Shown: piece after piece, positions 34,434-42,854 of the stretch
How the letters are laid out: every line of letters begins with the position of its first letter
How positions within the stretch are numbered: the first letter of the stretch is position 1
From: an uncultured bacterium
Lineage (GTDB): Bacteria > Cyanobacteriota > Vampirovibrionia > Gastranaerophilales > Gastranaerophilaceae
Direction: 5' to 3'
Assembly (NCBI GenBank): GCA_902464375.1
Contig: CABQIM010000001.1
Coordinates: forward strand, 3,181 to 67,180
DNA length: 64,000 bases
Position numbers and translations under genes: made by a program
Notes under the pieces: generated by a model
What the model was told of the DNA's origin: nothing
Seen by the model: only the letters and a program-made list of their open reading frames with translations
The model's database searches: none

Positions 34434-37388
34434 CTACCAAACTTTTTTCACTTGAAAATACTTTTTACCATTTTTAGTAGATTTTATTACATCCATAATG
34501 ATATCATCCATAACCTCTAAATCGGCTTTCTTTTCTGTAGACAATGACCTCTTCCATTTTTTTAGAGCATTTCTAAAGTCATCACCATCTACCATGCATT
34601 CATCAGTTCCAATAAGTTTAGAGTATTTTTTCGTGAACCATTTATTAAATTCTTTGTAACCGTCAGTAATCATATCTGATACAATTTGTGCATTTGTTAA
34701 AATGACATCCATATCTTTGAATACGTTTTCGTTGTACTTTCCGGATTTAATACCTACCGCATTAGAAATTTTACCGGTATTATAGCCTAATCCAAAGTAT
34801 TCAATACCACGTTTTGCAGCTCCTGCAGCTTGTGCCAAGTCTGAAGAAATTCCGCTTGAACCATCCATATTGAAGAATGCTTTTTCACAAGAATATCCGC
34901 CATACGCACAAACGATACTTGTAAATAATGCTTCAAACGGCAAGTCGGAATTTTCTTTTCTATTTTCGAACACAGCTCCTAAGAAGTTACCACGTGGATC
35001 AAGAGTTATGAAGTTAACTTCATGTGATTGGTGCCAAGGTTCACCTTTTCTTGCTAATATATCACCCATTACTTCTAAGTTAGTAGCGTGACCACATTCG
35101 TGAGAAGTTGTTGCACGTTTGTTATAATCAGGCATTTCCGGATGAGAGGTTCTTCCTGTTGAAAGCTGTAAATATGCTTCAATAAAATCGCCCATAGAAG
35201 CTTTGTCTTTGCCACGTTCATACATGATTTGTTTTGTTTTATCAACCAAAGATTTGATTTCTACAAATGACATATACTCTGTCATCTTTACAAGTTTATC
35301 TACCATATGATTGAAATCTTCATCTTTTTTACATTCTACAGGCAAATTAGTATCTTTTATTCTGTTTGCAAGAATTTCACGTCTGGCTTTTTTATTAAAA
35401 GCAGGAGAATCTACTACTATAGATTGGCTAAAGCCTCTTGCAACCATTGGGATTGCATCTGCATAGTATTCGTCAGTAGAACCAATTACTACAATGTTAA
35501 CATCCTCGTTTACTGCTTTTTCCATTTCAGTAGTCAATTGTGACATAGCTTGTTTATACCCAGGGAGATAAGGTCCTGAGAACGCAAATTGTTCAAAATC
35601 ACTTACATACAAAATGGCAGTTTTATAAGGGTTCTGTCTTGCAGCTTTTTTAGCTTCAGAGAAAACTCTTTTCATTGCATTTTTAGGGGTTTCTACGATG
35701 TGATTATCTTCGTCCCTTTCAGAATCAGCAAAGTCTGCAGTATTAATAGAAACAAACGGAACTTTTGCTTCTCCGGCAATTGTTTCTGCTGTATATTTTC
35801 TACCGGAACCTGCTTCCGGATCACGAGAATAAATCACAATACCTCTTGTTCCGATATTACCGGTCTTAATTTGTCTGATTATAGCCTCAATATCCTTTTT
35901 AGTTGTTTCTTTACCATACATTCTATCTAAAGTTTTGCCGGTATCATAAACAACACCTTGTTTTTGAGAACTTTTATCAAATAATTCATAGGCAATTTGA
36001 GCAAACTCATCTACATCTCCGCTTGCTATTTCTTGTTTTTGATTTCCGTAATAAGAAGAAATTCTTTTCATCAAATCCAAAGCTTTATCCGGAAATACAC
36101 CTTGCATATTTGCAGCGTGGAAAATTACTCTGTCTTTTGCTTCTTTTGAGAAAGGTGTTTTTATATCCTTTAACATATCATCAGTGATGATTTCTTTTGC
36201 TTCATAAGTTTGAATAGGTGGAATTGAATATGTCAAATAGTTTTTGAACATTGCACCTAAACTTGGATCATTTACAAGTTTGTAATATACATCATTACTG
36301 TAGCAAAGGACTAATTTTATACCATCATCTTTGCTGTTTATAATTTGAGATAATCTCACAACACCTGCTATTTCATCCTTCTCATTTGTTGCTTGAGAAT
36401 TTACAAGTAATTGATCCATATTTACAGTGATAATTTTATTTTCTTCCGGTGTACTTTCTTTTATCATCTCAATTTCTTTTAACAAACCTACATCGTTGAT
36501 TGAGTCTGACATAGTAAAGAATATTGTATTTTCTTGGTTAAAGTTTCCGTATTTTTGAGCATTAACAGTTTCAATAAGACTCGCTACTAATCTATCAGCT
36601 TCTTTTTTATCTTCAAATGTAACATTCAAATTTGAGCCAAGAGCAAGTTTATTCCAAACGTCAATTGCTCTTTTATCATAAGCTGGCATATAATCTTTGT
36701 TAATTTCTTCTGTAGTCTTGTAGAATGTGTAACTTTGCATATCTTCTAAGAAAGATACCGGATATTTTGTTCCATCCGCAGATATTGTGTTAAACGCTGT
36801 ACCAAGTAACATGTACGAATCCAGATAAGGAGTGTTAAGTTCTCTTAATTTTTTGTCAAATTTATCTGATAACTTAATATTACCATCAGATTCAACTGTT
36901 GGCATTGCTTTTATAGCTTCGGCATTATTTTCTTGTAAATCTTGCATTGCGCCAAATAAATAATCTCTGGAATTTTCTGTTTCCATCATATTTTTGCCGG
37001 AATATTGTTTTGCTAATTTTGTCATAGCAGACAAATCTTCTACACCACCGCTTTCAATAAGTTCCTTTGGTAAATCTTTTGCCAGATTTACTGTATGTTG
37101 AATTTCAGCCTCTATAACGTGTTCCGGAGTAATTTCACCATGTCCTAATGTTATAGCAATATCCTTTGCATCATTTAATATTTCCTTAGCATCATCCGTA
37201 AAATTCAAATCGGTTTTATCTTCACTTGCTCTAAAAGTTATATAGCTCTTTGGCACACCGGATAATTCTGTATTATTTGGGTTTGTAACCGTATTTGCTG
37301 TATTTTTGGTATCACGTAACTTTGTAAAAGACCTTTTGTATGCAGGTATTTTTGCTGTTGCATCTGCTGAATTAATTCCTAATATCAC
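34434..37388 (-). CDS. FtsH-related metalloprotease with degenerate AAA+ modules and Clp N-domain-like region
   Basis: 984 residues, GTG start with AAGGAG nine bases upstream. Residues ~62-100 match the Clp N-domain (AKEILNDAKDIAITLGHGE, then ITPEHVIEA). Residues ~240-450 resemble a Clp first AAA module without Walker motifs, ending in VFPDKALDLM (Clp: FPDKAIDLI). Residues ~495-680 align with the FtsH AAA domain, but the P-loop is GSGRKYT (527-533; FtsH GTGKT, Lys replaced by Arg), Walker B is VSDFE (595-599; FtsH IDEID), and the arginine-finger segment is reduced to ARGFSQ. The M41 domain is intact: HECGH (763-767) and Asp850 in GISSDLAQA. No membrane helices, unlike FtsH. An ITFRA motif is at 50-54. 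Likely a soluble zinc protease with inactive ATPase modules. Confidence 0.85.
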   Translation of the reverse strand: MILGINSADATAKIPAYKRSFTKLRDTKNTANTVTNPNNTELSGVPKSYITFRASEDKTDLNFTDDAKEILNDAKDIAITLGHGEITPEHVIEAEIQHTVNLAKDLPKELIESGGVEDLSAMTKLAKQYSGKNMMETENSRDYLFGAMQDLQENNAEAIKAMPTVESDGNIKLSDKFDKKLRELNTPYLDSYMLLGTAFNTISADGTKYPVSFLEDMQSYTFYKTTEEINKDYMPAYDKRAIDVWNKLALGSNLNVTFEDKKEADRLVASLIETVNAQKYGNFNQENTIFFTMSDSINDVGLLKEIEMIKESTPEENKIITVNMDQLLVNSQATNEKDEIAGVVRLSQIINSKDDGIKLVLCYSNDVYYKLVNDPSLGAMFKNYLTYSIPPIQTYEAKEIITDDMLKDIKTPFSKEAKDRVIFHAANMQGVFPDKALDLMKRISSYYGNQKQEIASGDVDEFAQIAYELFDKSSQKQGVVYDTGKTLDRMYGKETTKKDIEAIIRQIKTGNIGTRGIVIYSRDPEAGSGRKYTAETIAGEAKVPFVSINTADFADSERDEDNHIVETPKNAMKRVFSEAKKAARQNPYKTAILYVSDFEQFAFSGPYLPGYKQAMSQLTTEMEKAVNEDVNIVVIGSTDEYYADAIPMVARGFSQSIVVDSPAFNKKARREILANRIKDTNLPVECKKDEDFNHMVDKLVKMTEYMSFVEIKSLVDKTKQIMYERGKDKASMGDFIEAYLQLSTGRTSHPEMPDYNKRATTSHECGHATNLEVMGDILARKGEPWHQSHEVNFITLDPRGNFLGAVFENRKENSDLPFEALFTSIVCAYGGYSCEKAFFNMDGSSGISSDLAQAAGAAKRGIEYFGLGYNTGKISNAVGIKSGKYNENVFKDMDVILTNAQIVSDMITDGYKEFNKWFTKKYSKLIGTDECMVDGDDFRNALKKWKRSLSTEKKADLEVMDDIIMDVIKSTKNGKKYFQVKKVW

Positions 37389-37540
37389 TTTGTAATTCTC
37401 CTTAATCTATGTTATGTTAAGGTACCTAATTTTATTTTTTGCTATTTAGCTTAAAAAAAATTTACAATTAGTAATAGTTACTTTTTTAAATTTGTTACAT
37501 GATATAATGTATTTATTATTTTGATAAGGAGAAAATATTA

Positions 37541-37870
37541 ATGAATACAGCAACTATCGTAGGCAGAGCAGGACAAGATGCTGAAATCAAATATTTTGAA
37601 TCAGGAAAAGTTAAAACGAATTTTTCTTTAGCCGTTGGCAGATGGGATTCAAAAACAAAAGAAGAAGTTACAGACTGGTTTAATATTGAAGTTTGGGACA
37701 AACAAGCTGAATTTGCCGGCGAATACATAAAAAAAGGTCGTCAAGTTGCTGTAGATGGTAGAATTTCTATCAGCAAATGGACTGATCAATCAGGCGAAGA
37801 AAGAGAAAGATTCTTGATTGTAGCAAACACAGTAAGATTATTAGGTTCTAAAAGAGACGCAGAACAATGA
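37541..37870 (+). CDS. ssb: Single-stranded DNA-binding protein, short form
   Basis: 109 residues, one OB fold. Recognised by TATIVGRAGQDAEIKYFESGKV, the central SLAVGRWDSKTKE and WFNIEVWDKQAEFA strand, and the KKGRQVAVDGRISI segment. It ends after the OB fold with KRDAEQ and lacks the acidic DDDIPF-type tail through which most bacterial SSBs recruit partners; short SSBs are known from cyanobacteria. AAGGAG upstream of the ATG and a TATAAT about 35 bp before it. The stop overlaps the start of the next gene (ATGA). Confidence 0.93.
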   Translation: MNTATIVGRAGQDAEIKYFESGKVKTNFSLAVGRWDSKTKEEVTDWFNIEVWDKQAEFAGEYIKKGRQVAVDGRISISKWTDQSGEERERFLIVANTVRLLGSKRDAEQ

Positions 37871-39171
37871 TATTTTCTGACATAGTTGGAATAGTTGCGG
37901 ACGATTTAACAGGCGCAAACGATACAGCGCTCCAATTTCACTTGGGAGGAGCTAATACAGAAATCTTGCTTAATCAGGATTACATTCCTAACAAAAAGCA
38001 AGAAACTGAAGTCTGGGCAGTTTCTACAGAATCAAGAAACATTCCGGCTAATCAAGCTGTTGAAAACGTCAAAAAAGCACTTAAATCTTTCCAAGAGAAT
38101 TTCTCGTTTGAATATTATTATAAAAAAATAGATTCAACAATGCGTGGAAACATTGCGCCGGAAACGCTTACTATGATAAATATTCTTGAATACGATGCAG
38201 CAATAATCATGCCGGCATTTCCACAAGAAGGAAGAATTACAGTTGGCGGTTATCACCTGCTTAAAGGTGTACCTTTAGGACGCACAGAAATGGCAATGGA
38301 TCCGCATTCTCCAATTTTAGAATCCCACATTCCAACACTACTAAGATCTCAATTAGAAGAAAAAGATAGAGATATTGTAGGAATTGTTGATTTGAAAACC
38401 GTTATGAACGGCGCAGGTCCAATCTTAATTAAGATTAATGAATTGTTAAAAGAAGGTAAAAAACTTATCGTAGCTGATGCAGTGTCTATTACAGATATTG
38501 AGCAATTAGCTTTAGCGATAAAAAAATGCGAGAAAAAGCTTTTACCTACCGGAACTGCAGCCGGAGCTCAAGTGGTTGGTAAATGTTGGCTTTCAGGTAT
38601 AGAAAGAGAACGTGAACCAATAAAATTAGAAAAATTGCCTAAATTCATAGTATCAGGTACAGCCACAAATATTACAGCAGAGCAAATCACAAAGCTCGAA
38701 AATTCTGATGATTATAATGACATTAATTTTATAGCATTAGAAACATCCGATATTCTTGATGGCGTTGACAATGATATAGTAGAGAGAATTGTAACCAATC
38801 TAAGAAGCGGTGTGACAGTAACAGTTCACACTTCACACCTGATAGCAAATTTCGACGGATTTTCTGACGATTCATTTAACGCAGAGCTTACAAAAGACAA
38901 GCTTGCAAGCATGATTACAGATTATTTAGCAGCACTCACCAAAAGAGTCTTAGCCCAAATCAATGTTGTACTAATAACTCTTGGCGGTGAAACATCTTAC
39001 AAATGCTGCAAAGCTATTAATACAAACGAGCTCCGTCTGATGGACGAAGTTGCACCCGCAATTTCATTATGTTCTGATGAAAACGGCAGATGGATTGTTA
39101 CAAAATCAGGGAATTTAGGTAACACAAGAACTTTAATAGAAATTTTGGATTATTTTAAACATCATGAGTAA
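37867..39171 (+). CDS. Four-carbon acid sugar kinase (DUF1537 family)
   Basis: 434 residues. The N-terminal domain has the signature GIVADDLTGANDTALQF and KKIDSTMRGNIAPE; the C-terminal nucleotide-binding domain has LGGETSYKCCKAI (family: TGGDTA) and the final GNTRTLIEIL. These kinases phosphorylate D-threonate, D-erythronate or similar acids at C4 using ATP. The following PdxA-like gene is the usual partner: it oxidises and decarboxylates the 4-phosphate to dihydroxyacetone phosphate. The first dehydrogenase of the pathway is not nearby. The start overlaps the ssb stop and the 3' end overlaps pdxA2 by 8 bp. Confidence 0.93.
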   Translation: MIFSDIVGIVADDLTGANDTALQFHLGGANTEILLNQDYIPNKKQETEVWAVSTESRNIPANQAVENVKKALKSFQENFSFEYYYKKIDSTMRGNIAPETLTMINILEYDAAIIMPAFPQEGRITVGGYHLLKGVPLGRTEMAMDPHSPILESHIPTLLRSQLEEKDRDIVGIVDLKTVMNGAGPILIKINELLKEGKKLIVADAVSITDIEQLALAIKKCEKKLLPTGTAAGAQVVGKCWLSGIEREREPIKLEKLPKFIVSGTATNITAEQITKLENSDDYNDINFIALETSDILDGVDNDIVERIVTNLRSGVTVTVHTSHLIANFDGFSDDSFNAELTKDKLASMITDYLAALTKRVLAQINVVLITLGGETSYKCCKAINTNELRLMDEVAPAISLCSDENGRWIVTKSGNLGNTRTLIEILDYFKHHE

Positions 39172-40099
39172 TTACGCAAACAAAATTGTTATAACAACCG
39201 GTGACCCAAACGGTATTGGCGCCGAAGTCACTATAAAAGCGCTTAATTTAATGAACTTGCCAGCTAGAGATATTGTAATAATTTCTAACTCAAAGGTTTT
39301 GAACACATACGGTTCTCTCCAAAACAATTATGAAATGATAGAAATTGATTATCCAAACAAAGTTATTCCGGGAGAAGTGTCAGCAGAAGCCGGAGAATTT
39401 GCGTTCAGAGCGCTAGAAAAAGCTTGTGAATTAAATCCAAAGTTTATCGTAACAGCGCCAACATCTAAAGAAGCAATGAATCTTGCAGGACATCACTACA
39501 AAGGACAAACCGAGATTTTAGAACATTTTCTTGCGCACGATGGACAAAAAGCTGAAATGTTATTTGTATCAAAAGATTTTAGAGTTCTTCTTTTAACACG
39601 CCATTGCGCCCTTAAAGATGTTAGTGATTTTATTACAAAAGAGCTTTTAATCGAAAAAACAGAACGCTTAAGAAGCTTTTTCCAAAATAAATTAATGATA
39701 AAGAAGCCAAATTTTGCACTCTGTGCCCTGAATCCGCATGCCGGAGAACACGGTGTTATAGGAACAGAAGAAGACGAAAAAATCTTACCGGCAATAGAAG
39801 CCGTACGCAAGCGCGGAATTAACATTACAAATCCGCTACCGGCTGACACGCTTTTTGTAAAAGCTGTTCAAAGTTATTTGCGTGGAGAAAAACAGATGTA
39901 TGATTGCTACATAGCTTGCTACCACGATCAAGGTTTAATTCCAATAAAAGCCGTAGCCTCTGAAAAAACAGTAAATATGACAATAGGACTTGACATAATA
40001 AGAACATCTCCTAGTCATGGTACAGCGTTTGACATCGCTGGAAAGAATCTGGCTAACCCCGAATCAATGATTGAAGCCATCAAATATTGCCTCTACTAG
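39164..40099 (+). CDS. PdxA-family 4-phospho-D-threonate/erythronate or 4-hydroxythreonine-4-phosphate dehydrogenase
   Basis: 311 residues. Family motifs: ITTGDPNGIGAEV at the start, APTSKEAMNLAGHHYKGQTE with a metal-binding His, LLTRHCALKDV, ALNPHAGEHG, PADTLFV, CYHDQGLIPIKAV and IIRTSPSHGTAFDIAG. All metal-binding residues appear present. PdxA acts in vitamin B6 synthesis, while its PdxA2 relatives act on 4-phospho-threonate/erythronate after a DUF1537 kinase; the 8-bp overlap with such a kinase favours the second role, or a dual one. The stop codon is followed directly by the second repeat island. Confidence 0.92.
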   Translation: MSNYANKIVITTGDPNGIGAEVTIKALNLMNLPARDIVIISNSKVLNTYGSLQNNYEMIEIDYPNKVIPGEVSAEAGEFAFRALEKACELNPKFIVTAPTSKEAMNLAGHHYKGQTEILEHFLAHDGQKAEMLFVSKDFRVLLLTRHCALKDVSDFITKELLIEKTERLRSFFQNKLMIKKPNFALCALNPHAGEHGVIGTEEDEKILPAIEAVRKRGINITNPLPADTLFVKAVQSYLRGEKQMYDCYIACYHDQGLIPIKAVASEKTVNMTIGLDIIRTSPSHGTAFDIAGKNLANPESMIEAIKYCLY

Positions 40100-40102
40100 G
40101 TG

Positions 40103-40425
40103 CTACGCACGTAGACATTGGGTCGGCTGCTTAGTGGTAATTACAAGATTATTTTATAGCTACTAGCTCCGCCTCGAAGTGAACTTACAAGATTGATGTT
40201 GTATTTACCTACGCACGTAGACATTGGGTCGGCTGCTTAGTGGTAATTACAAGATTATTTTATAGCTACTGGCTTCGCCTCAAAGTAGGACTACAAGATT
40301 GATGTTGTATTTACCTACGCACGTAGACACAATTATCGGCTCCTTGGTAGTAAATTACTGATTTGTATTAAAATCGAAGTGAACTTACAAGATTGATGTT
40401 GTATTTACCCCCACACGTAGACACA
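40103..40425. repeat. About three tandem copies of a 106-bp repeat
   Basis: Units start at 40103, 40209 and 40315 with ctacgcacgtagacattggg; the third is shortened and diverged. Shared parts are gtcggctgcttagtggtaat, agctccgcctc and tacaagattgatgttgtatt. Read on the opposite strand, the unit is homologous to the 141-bp unit at 13.7-14.3 kb (gggtcggctgc, ctccgcctc). A hairpin segment ttcgccccttgcggaagagg (40437-40456) follows. No gene was seen in the 40100-40725 gap. Confidence 0.9.
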
Positions 40426-40552
40426 AACATTTCTCCTTCGCCCCTTGCGGAAGAGGGATGGGATGAGGTGTACTACATACGTTGATATTTGGTCATAAAT
40501 TAAAAATGGAAAGTTGTTTTTAAAACCAACTACTTTTTATCTACCAATTTGC

Positions 40553-40640
40553 CACGTCATTGCGAGAAAATTTAGACTTTGTTCTTGCAGTACAACGAAA
40601 AACTTTGAGGATTTTCGTGGCAATCTAGAAATTAATTACA
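40553..40640. repeat. REP/MITE-type element of the cgtcattgcgag family
   Basis: Starts with cgtcattgcgagaaaattta and continues to gattttcgtggcaatcta, in the opposite orientation to the copies at 13.43 and 19.4 kb. As in the 13.4-kb island, an AT-rich linker with aaagttgtttttaaaa separates it from the tandem array. Confidence 0.75.
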
Positions 40641-40725
40641 TTAGATTACTTCGTCACTAAAGTTCCTCATAATAACACAGCGCAAGACTACAAGCTTAGA
40701 GTTTGATATACATTTATCCGCGCGA

Positions 40726-41388
40726 CTACTGTACATCAATAAACTTATGCACTTGCGGAATCAAACGAACTTTTTTATAATATTTTAAAGCCTTATCCAA
40801 AACTTTTTCCATAAAATCTGATTTAACTTCCGGTATAACACCATTCATTTTAGGTTGCAGAACAAGCTCTATATCATACTTGCTACAAAGCTCACATGCC
40901 TGTTTTATTTCATCATCAGTTACGTCCTTACCAAAAACAACTTTTGCAAAGAGAATTTGCTTTGAAGCAATATTAAAAAACTTGTCATGTTCCTTCCACA
41001 AAGGCTTTAGTCCAGTACAGCTTGACAGTTTTATATCCGCTGAAATATAAGTGACAGAATCAATAATTTCAGCTAATTCCTTATTAAGCGTTCCATTGGT
41101 TTCTAAGTATATAGGAAGTTCACATTTTGGCAAAAATTCTTTCATAAATTTCACATTCAAAAGTGGCTCTCCGCCTGTTAATGATACGGAATGACAATCC
41201 AAATTATCATTAACAATATTTGCTAACTCATTTGCTGAATACTTTTTAGAATCACTTACACCAAATTCTGTATCGCAATAATTGCAATTTAGATTACATC
41301 CACAAAATCTTATAAATAATTGTTTATACCCGATATATGGTCCTTCGCCTTGAATTGATGCGAAAATTTCTTTTATACTAGCTTCCAT
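40726..41388 (-). CDS. queE: 7-carboxy-7-deazaguanine synthase QueE
   Basis: 220 residues, radical SAM enzyme that converts 6-carboxytetrahydropterin to 7-carboxy-7-deazaguanine for queuosine synthesis. The start EIFASIQGEGPYIGYKQLFI is diagnostic; the cluster-binding cysteines are in RFCGCNLNCNYC, with the short CxxxCxxC variant order of QueE; SLTGGEPLLN is the SAM-binding GGE motif; ETNGT and SADIK follow. No other queuosine genes are nearby. It starts 6 bp after the DnaJ-type gene and is likely co-transcribed with it. Confidence 0.94.
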   Translation of the reverse strand: MEASIKEIFASIQGEGPYIGYKQLFIRFCGCNLNCNYCDTEFGVSDSKKYSANELANIVNDNLDCHSVSLTGGEPLLNVKFMKEFLPKCELPIYLETNGTLNKELAEIIDSVTYISADIKLSSCTGLKPLWKEHDKFFNIASKQILFAKVVFGKDVTDDEIKQACELCSKYDIELVLQPKMNGVIPEVKSDFMEKVLDKALKYYKKVRLIPQVHKFIDVQ

Positions 41389-41394
41389 TGATGA

Positions 41395-42375
41395 TTAAAA
41401 TACCCTTTTACCACCTCGCAATTCCTGTAATTTTTTATACAAATCAATTTCTTCTACAGACAAATCTTGAGGAATTTGAATTTCTACAGTTACTATCATA
41501 TCACCAATTTTATCATTTTGCTTAATTCCGCAGCCTGAAAGACGAATTTTTTGTCCGTTCTTTGTATTCGGAGCAATTTTTAGAGAAACATTACCTATTA
41601 GAGTTGATATTATAATTTCGGTTCCTAAAACAGCTTCATATGGTGCTAGCGGAATATTTTTTAGAATATTTAACCCATCTGTTTTATAATTTTGCGGTTC
41701 TCTAATATGAATCGTTAAGTACAAATCACCATTGCGACCACCATTTTTACCCTTTTCACCTTCTTCCGCCAATCTGATTTTTGAACCATCTTTTATACCG
41801 GCAGGTATTTTCACACTAAATCTTTTATAAGAAGAAATATCCCCTTTTCCTTTGCAATAAGAACATTTATTACCATTTACAAATTTCCTTCCGCCACAAT
41901 TTGGACATACTTGAGTTTGAAGCATATTGATAACTTTTGTAGTTCCACTAATAGCTTCAAACACAGAAATTTCAACATCAGAGAAAATGTCTTCACCACG
42001 TTTTGGTGTTTTAATCTCTTTTTTAGGCTTAAAAAATTCTTCCCAATTAAAAGAGCTGGTTCTCTTTTCGTGCTGTGTTTCTTTGAAATTAGGATTTGTT
42101 GTATTTTTGTTGTATGTTGTACTTTTTTCAGTAGTCTTTGTTTGTTGACTGCTATAATTATAAAATTTTCTGGCTTTATCATAATCAGCTTTCTTTACAG
42201 AATTTGAGAGGATTTCGTAAGCTTCATTAATTTCTTTGAATTTTGCAATAATATCAGGAGAATTGCCTGCCACATCAGGGTGCCACTTGCGAGCTAGCTT
42301 TCTGTATGCACACTTGATTTCATCCTGTGTCGAAAATTCTTCAATATCTAAAATTTTATAATAATCTTTAGTCAT
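41395..42375 (-). CDS. DnaJ-type co-chaperone with reduced zinc finger
   Basis: 326 residues. J domain 1-70 with the HPD motif in KWHPDVAG, needed to stimulate DnaK; a linker rich in Asn/Thr/Lys; then DnaJ C-terminal substrate-binding domains (from about 140). Only one CxxCxG-type pair is left (CPNCGG ... CSYCKGKG, about 173-193) where DnaJ has four repeats, giving one zinc site at most. It is intermediate between DnaJ and CbpA. SVKIPAGIKDGSKIRL and the later GDLYLTIHI are typical. Precedes queE in the same unit. Confidence 0.93.
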   Translation of the reverse strand: MTKDYYKILDIEEFSTQDEIKCAYRKLARKWHPDVAGNSPDIIAKFKEINEAYEILSNSVKKADYDKARKFYNYSSQQTKTTEKSTTYNKNTTNPNFKETQHEKRTSSFNWEEFFKPKKEIKTPKRGEDIFSDVEISVFEAISGTTKVINMLQTQVCPNCGGRKFVNGNKCSYCKGKGDISSYKRFSVKIPAGIKDGSKIRLAEEGEKGKNGGRNGDLYLTIHIREPQNYKTDGLNILKNIPLAPYEAVLGTEIIISTLIGNVSLKIAPNTKNGQKIRLSGCGIKQNDKIGDMIVTVEIQIPQDLSVEEIDLYKKLQELRGGKRVF

Positions 42376-42474
42376 ATCCTAAATTTAATGATTGGAATAT
42401 AAAAGTCAACATTTAGTCGGATATAAATTTATTACCTATTGAAAATGGTTTATAATAATGATATCATCAGTGTT

Positions 42475-42846
42475 ATGATTAAGAAGGGTTTATTATTATT
42501 TTTATCGGCATTTTTAATTTTACCGTCTTTTGCGGGAGAAGTTGAAAATGCAATCAACAAAGGTCATAATGTATTTTTATATTTGTACACGCCAGATTGC
42601 AAATATTGCAAAATATATTCACCAATGTATAATAAATTAATGAAAGCACATAATGGTGAATTTTCGTTCATAAAAGTTGACGCTTCAACAAATTACGGTC
42701 GAAAATTGATGTATGAATATAGAGGTGGCTACGTTCCTTACGTAGTTATGATAAACAGCAAAAAGCATAAAGCTATGCAAATATTACCAGACTGTTTAAT
42801 GGACACAGTGTGTACTGAAAACGAAATGAAAAGATTTAGAAATTAG
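42475..42846 (+). CDS. Exported thioredoxin-like protein
   Basis: 123 residues from the ATG at 42475; the signal peptide MIKKGLLLFLSAFLILPSFAG starts there. The mature part has a thioredoxin fold with the redox motif CKYC in YTPDCKYCKIY, and a cis-Pro loop in GGYVPYVVMI. A second Cys pair (PDCLMDTVC) is near the C-terminus. It probably works as a thiol oxidoreductase in the periplasm. A TATAAT (42451-42456) lies 18 bases upstream and no SD is seen. A TTG further upstream is rejected. rfbA follows 8 bp after the stop. Confidence 0.85.
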   Translation: MIKKGLLLFLSAFLILPSFAGEVENAINKGHNVFLYLYTPDCKYCKIYSPMYNKLMKAHNGEFSFIKVDASTNYGRKLMYEYRGGYVPYVVMINSKKHKAMQILPDCLMDTVCTENEMKRFRN

Positions 42847-42854
42847 GAGGGAAT

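Noticed and set aside
34434..37388. Call as ordinary FtsH or ClpC
   Set aside because: It lacks FtsH membrane helices and a functional P-loop, and Clp proteins have no M41 zinc domain; it is described as a distinct composite.
41877..42207. Overlapping frames inside the DnaJ-type gene on both strands
   Set aside because: The DnaJ-type frame has clear J-domain and zinc motifs; the others have no ribosome site or family signature.
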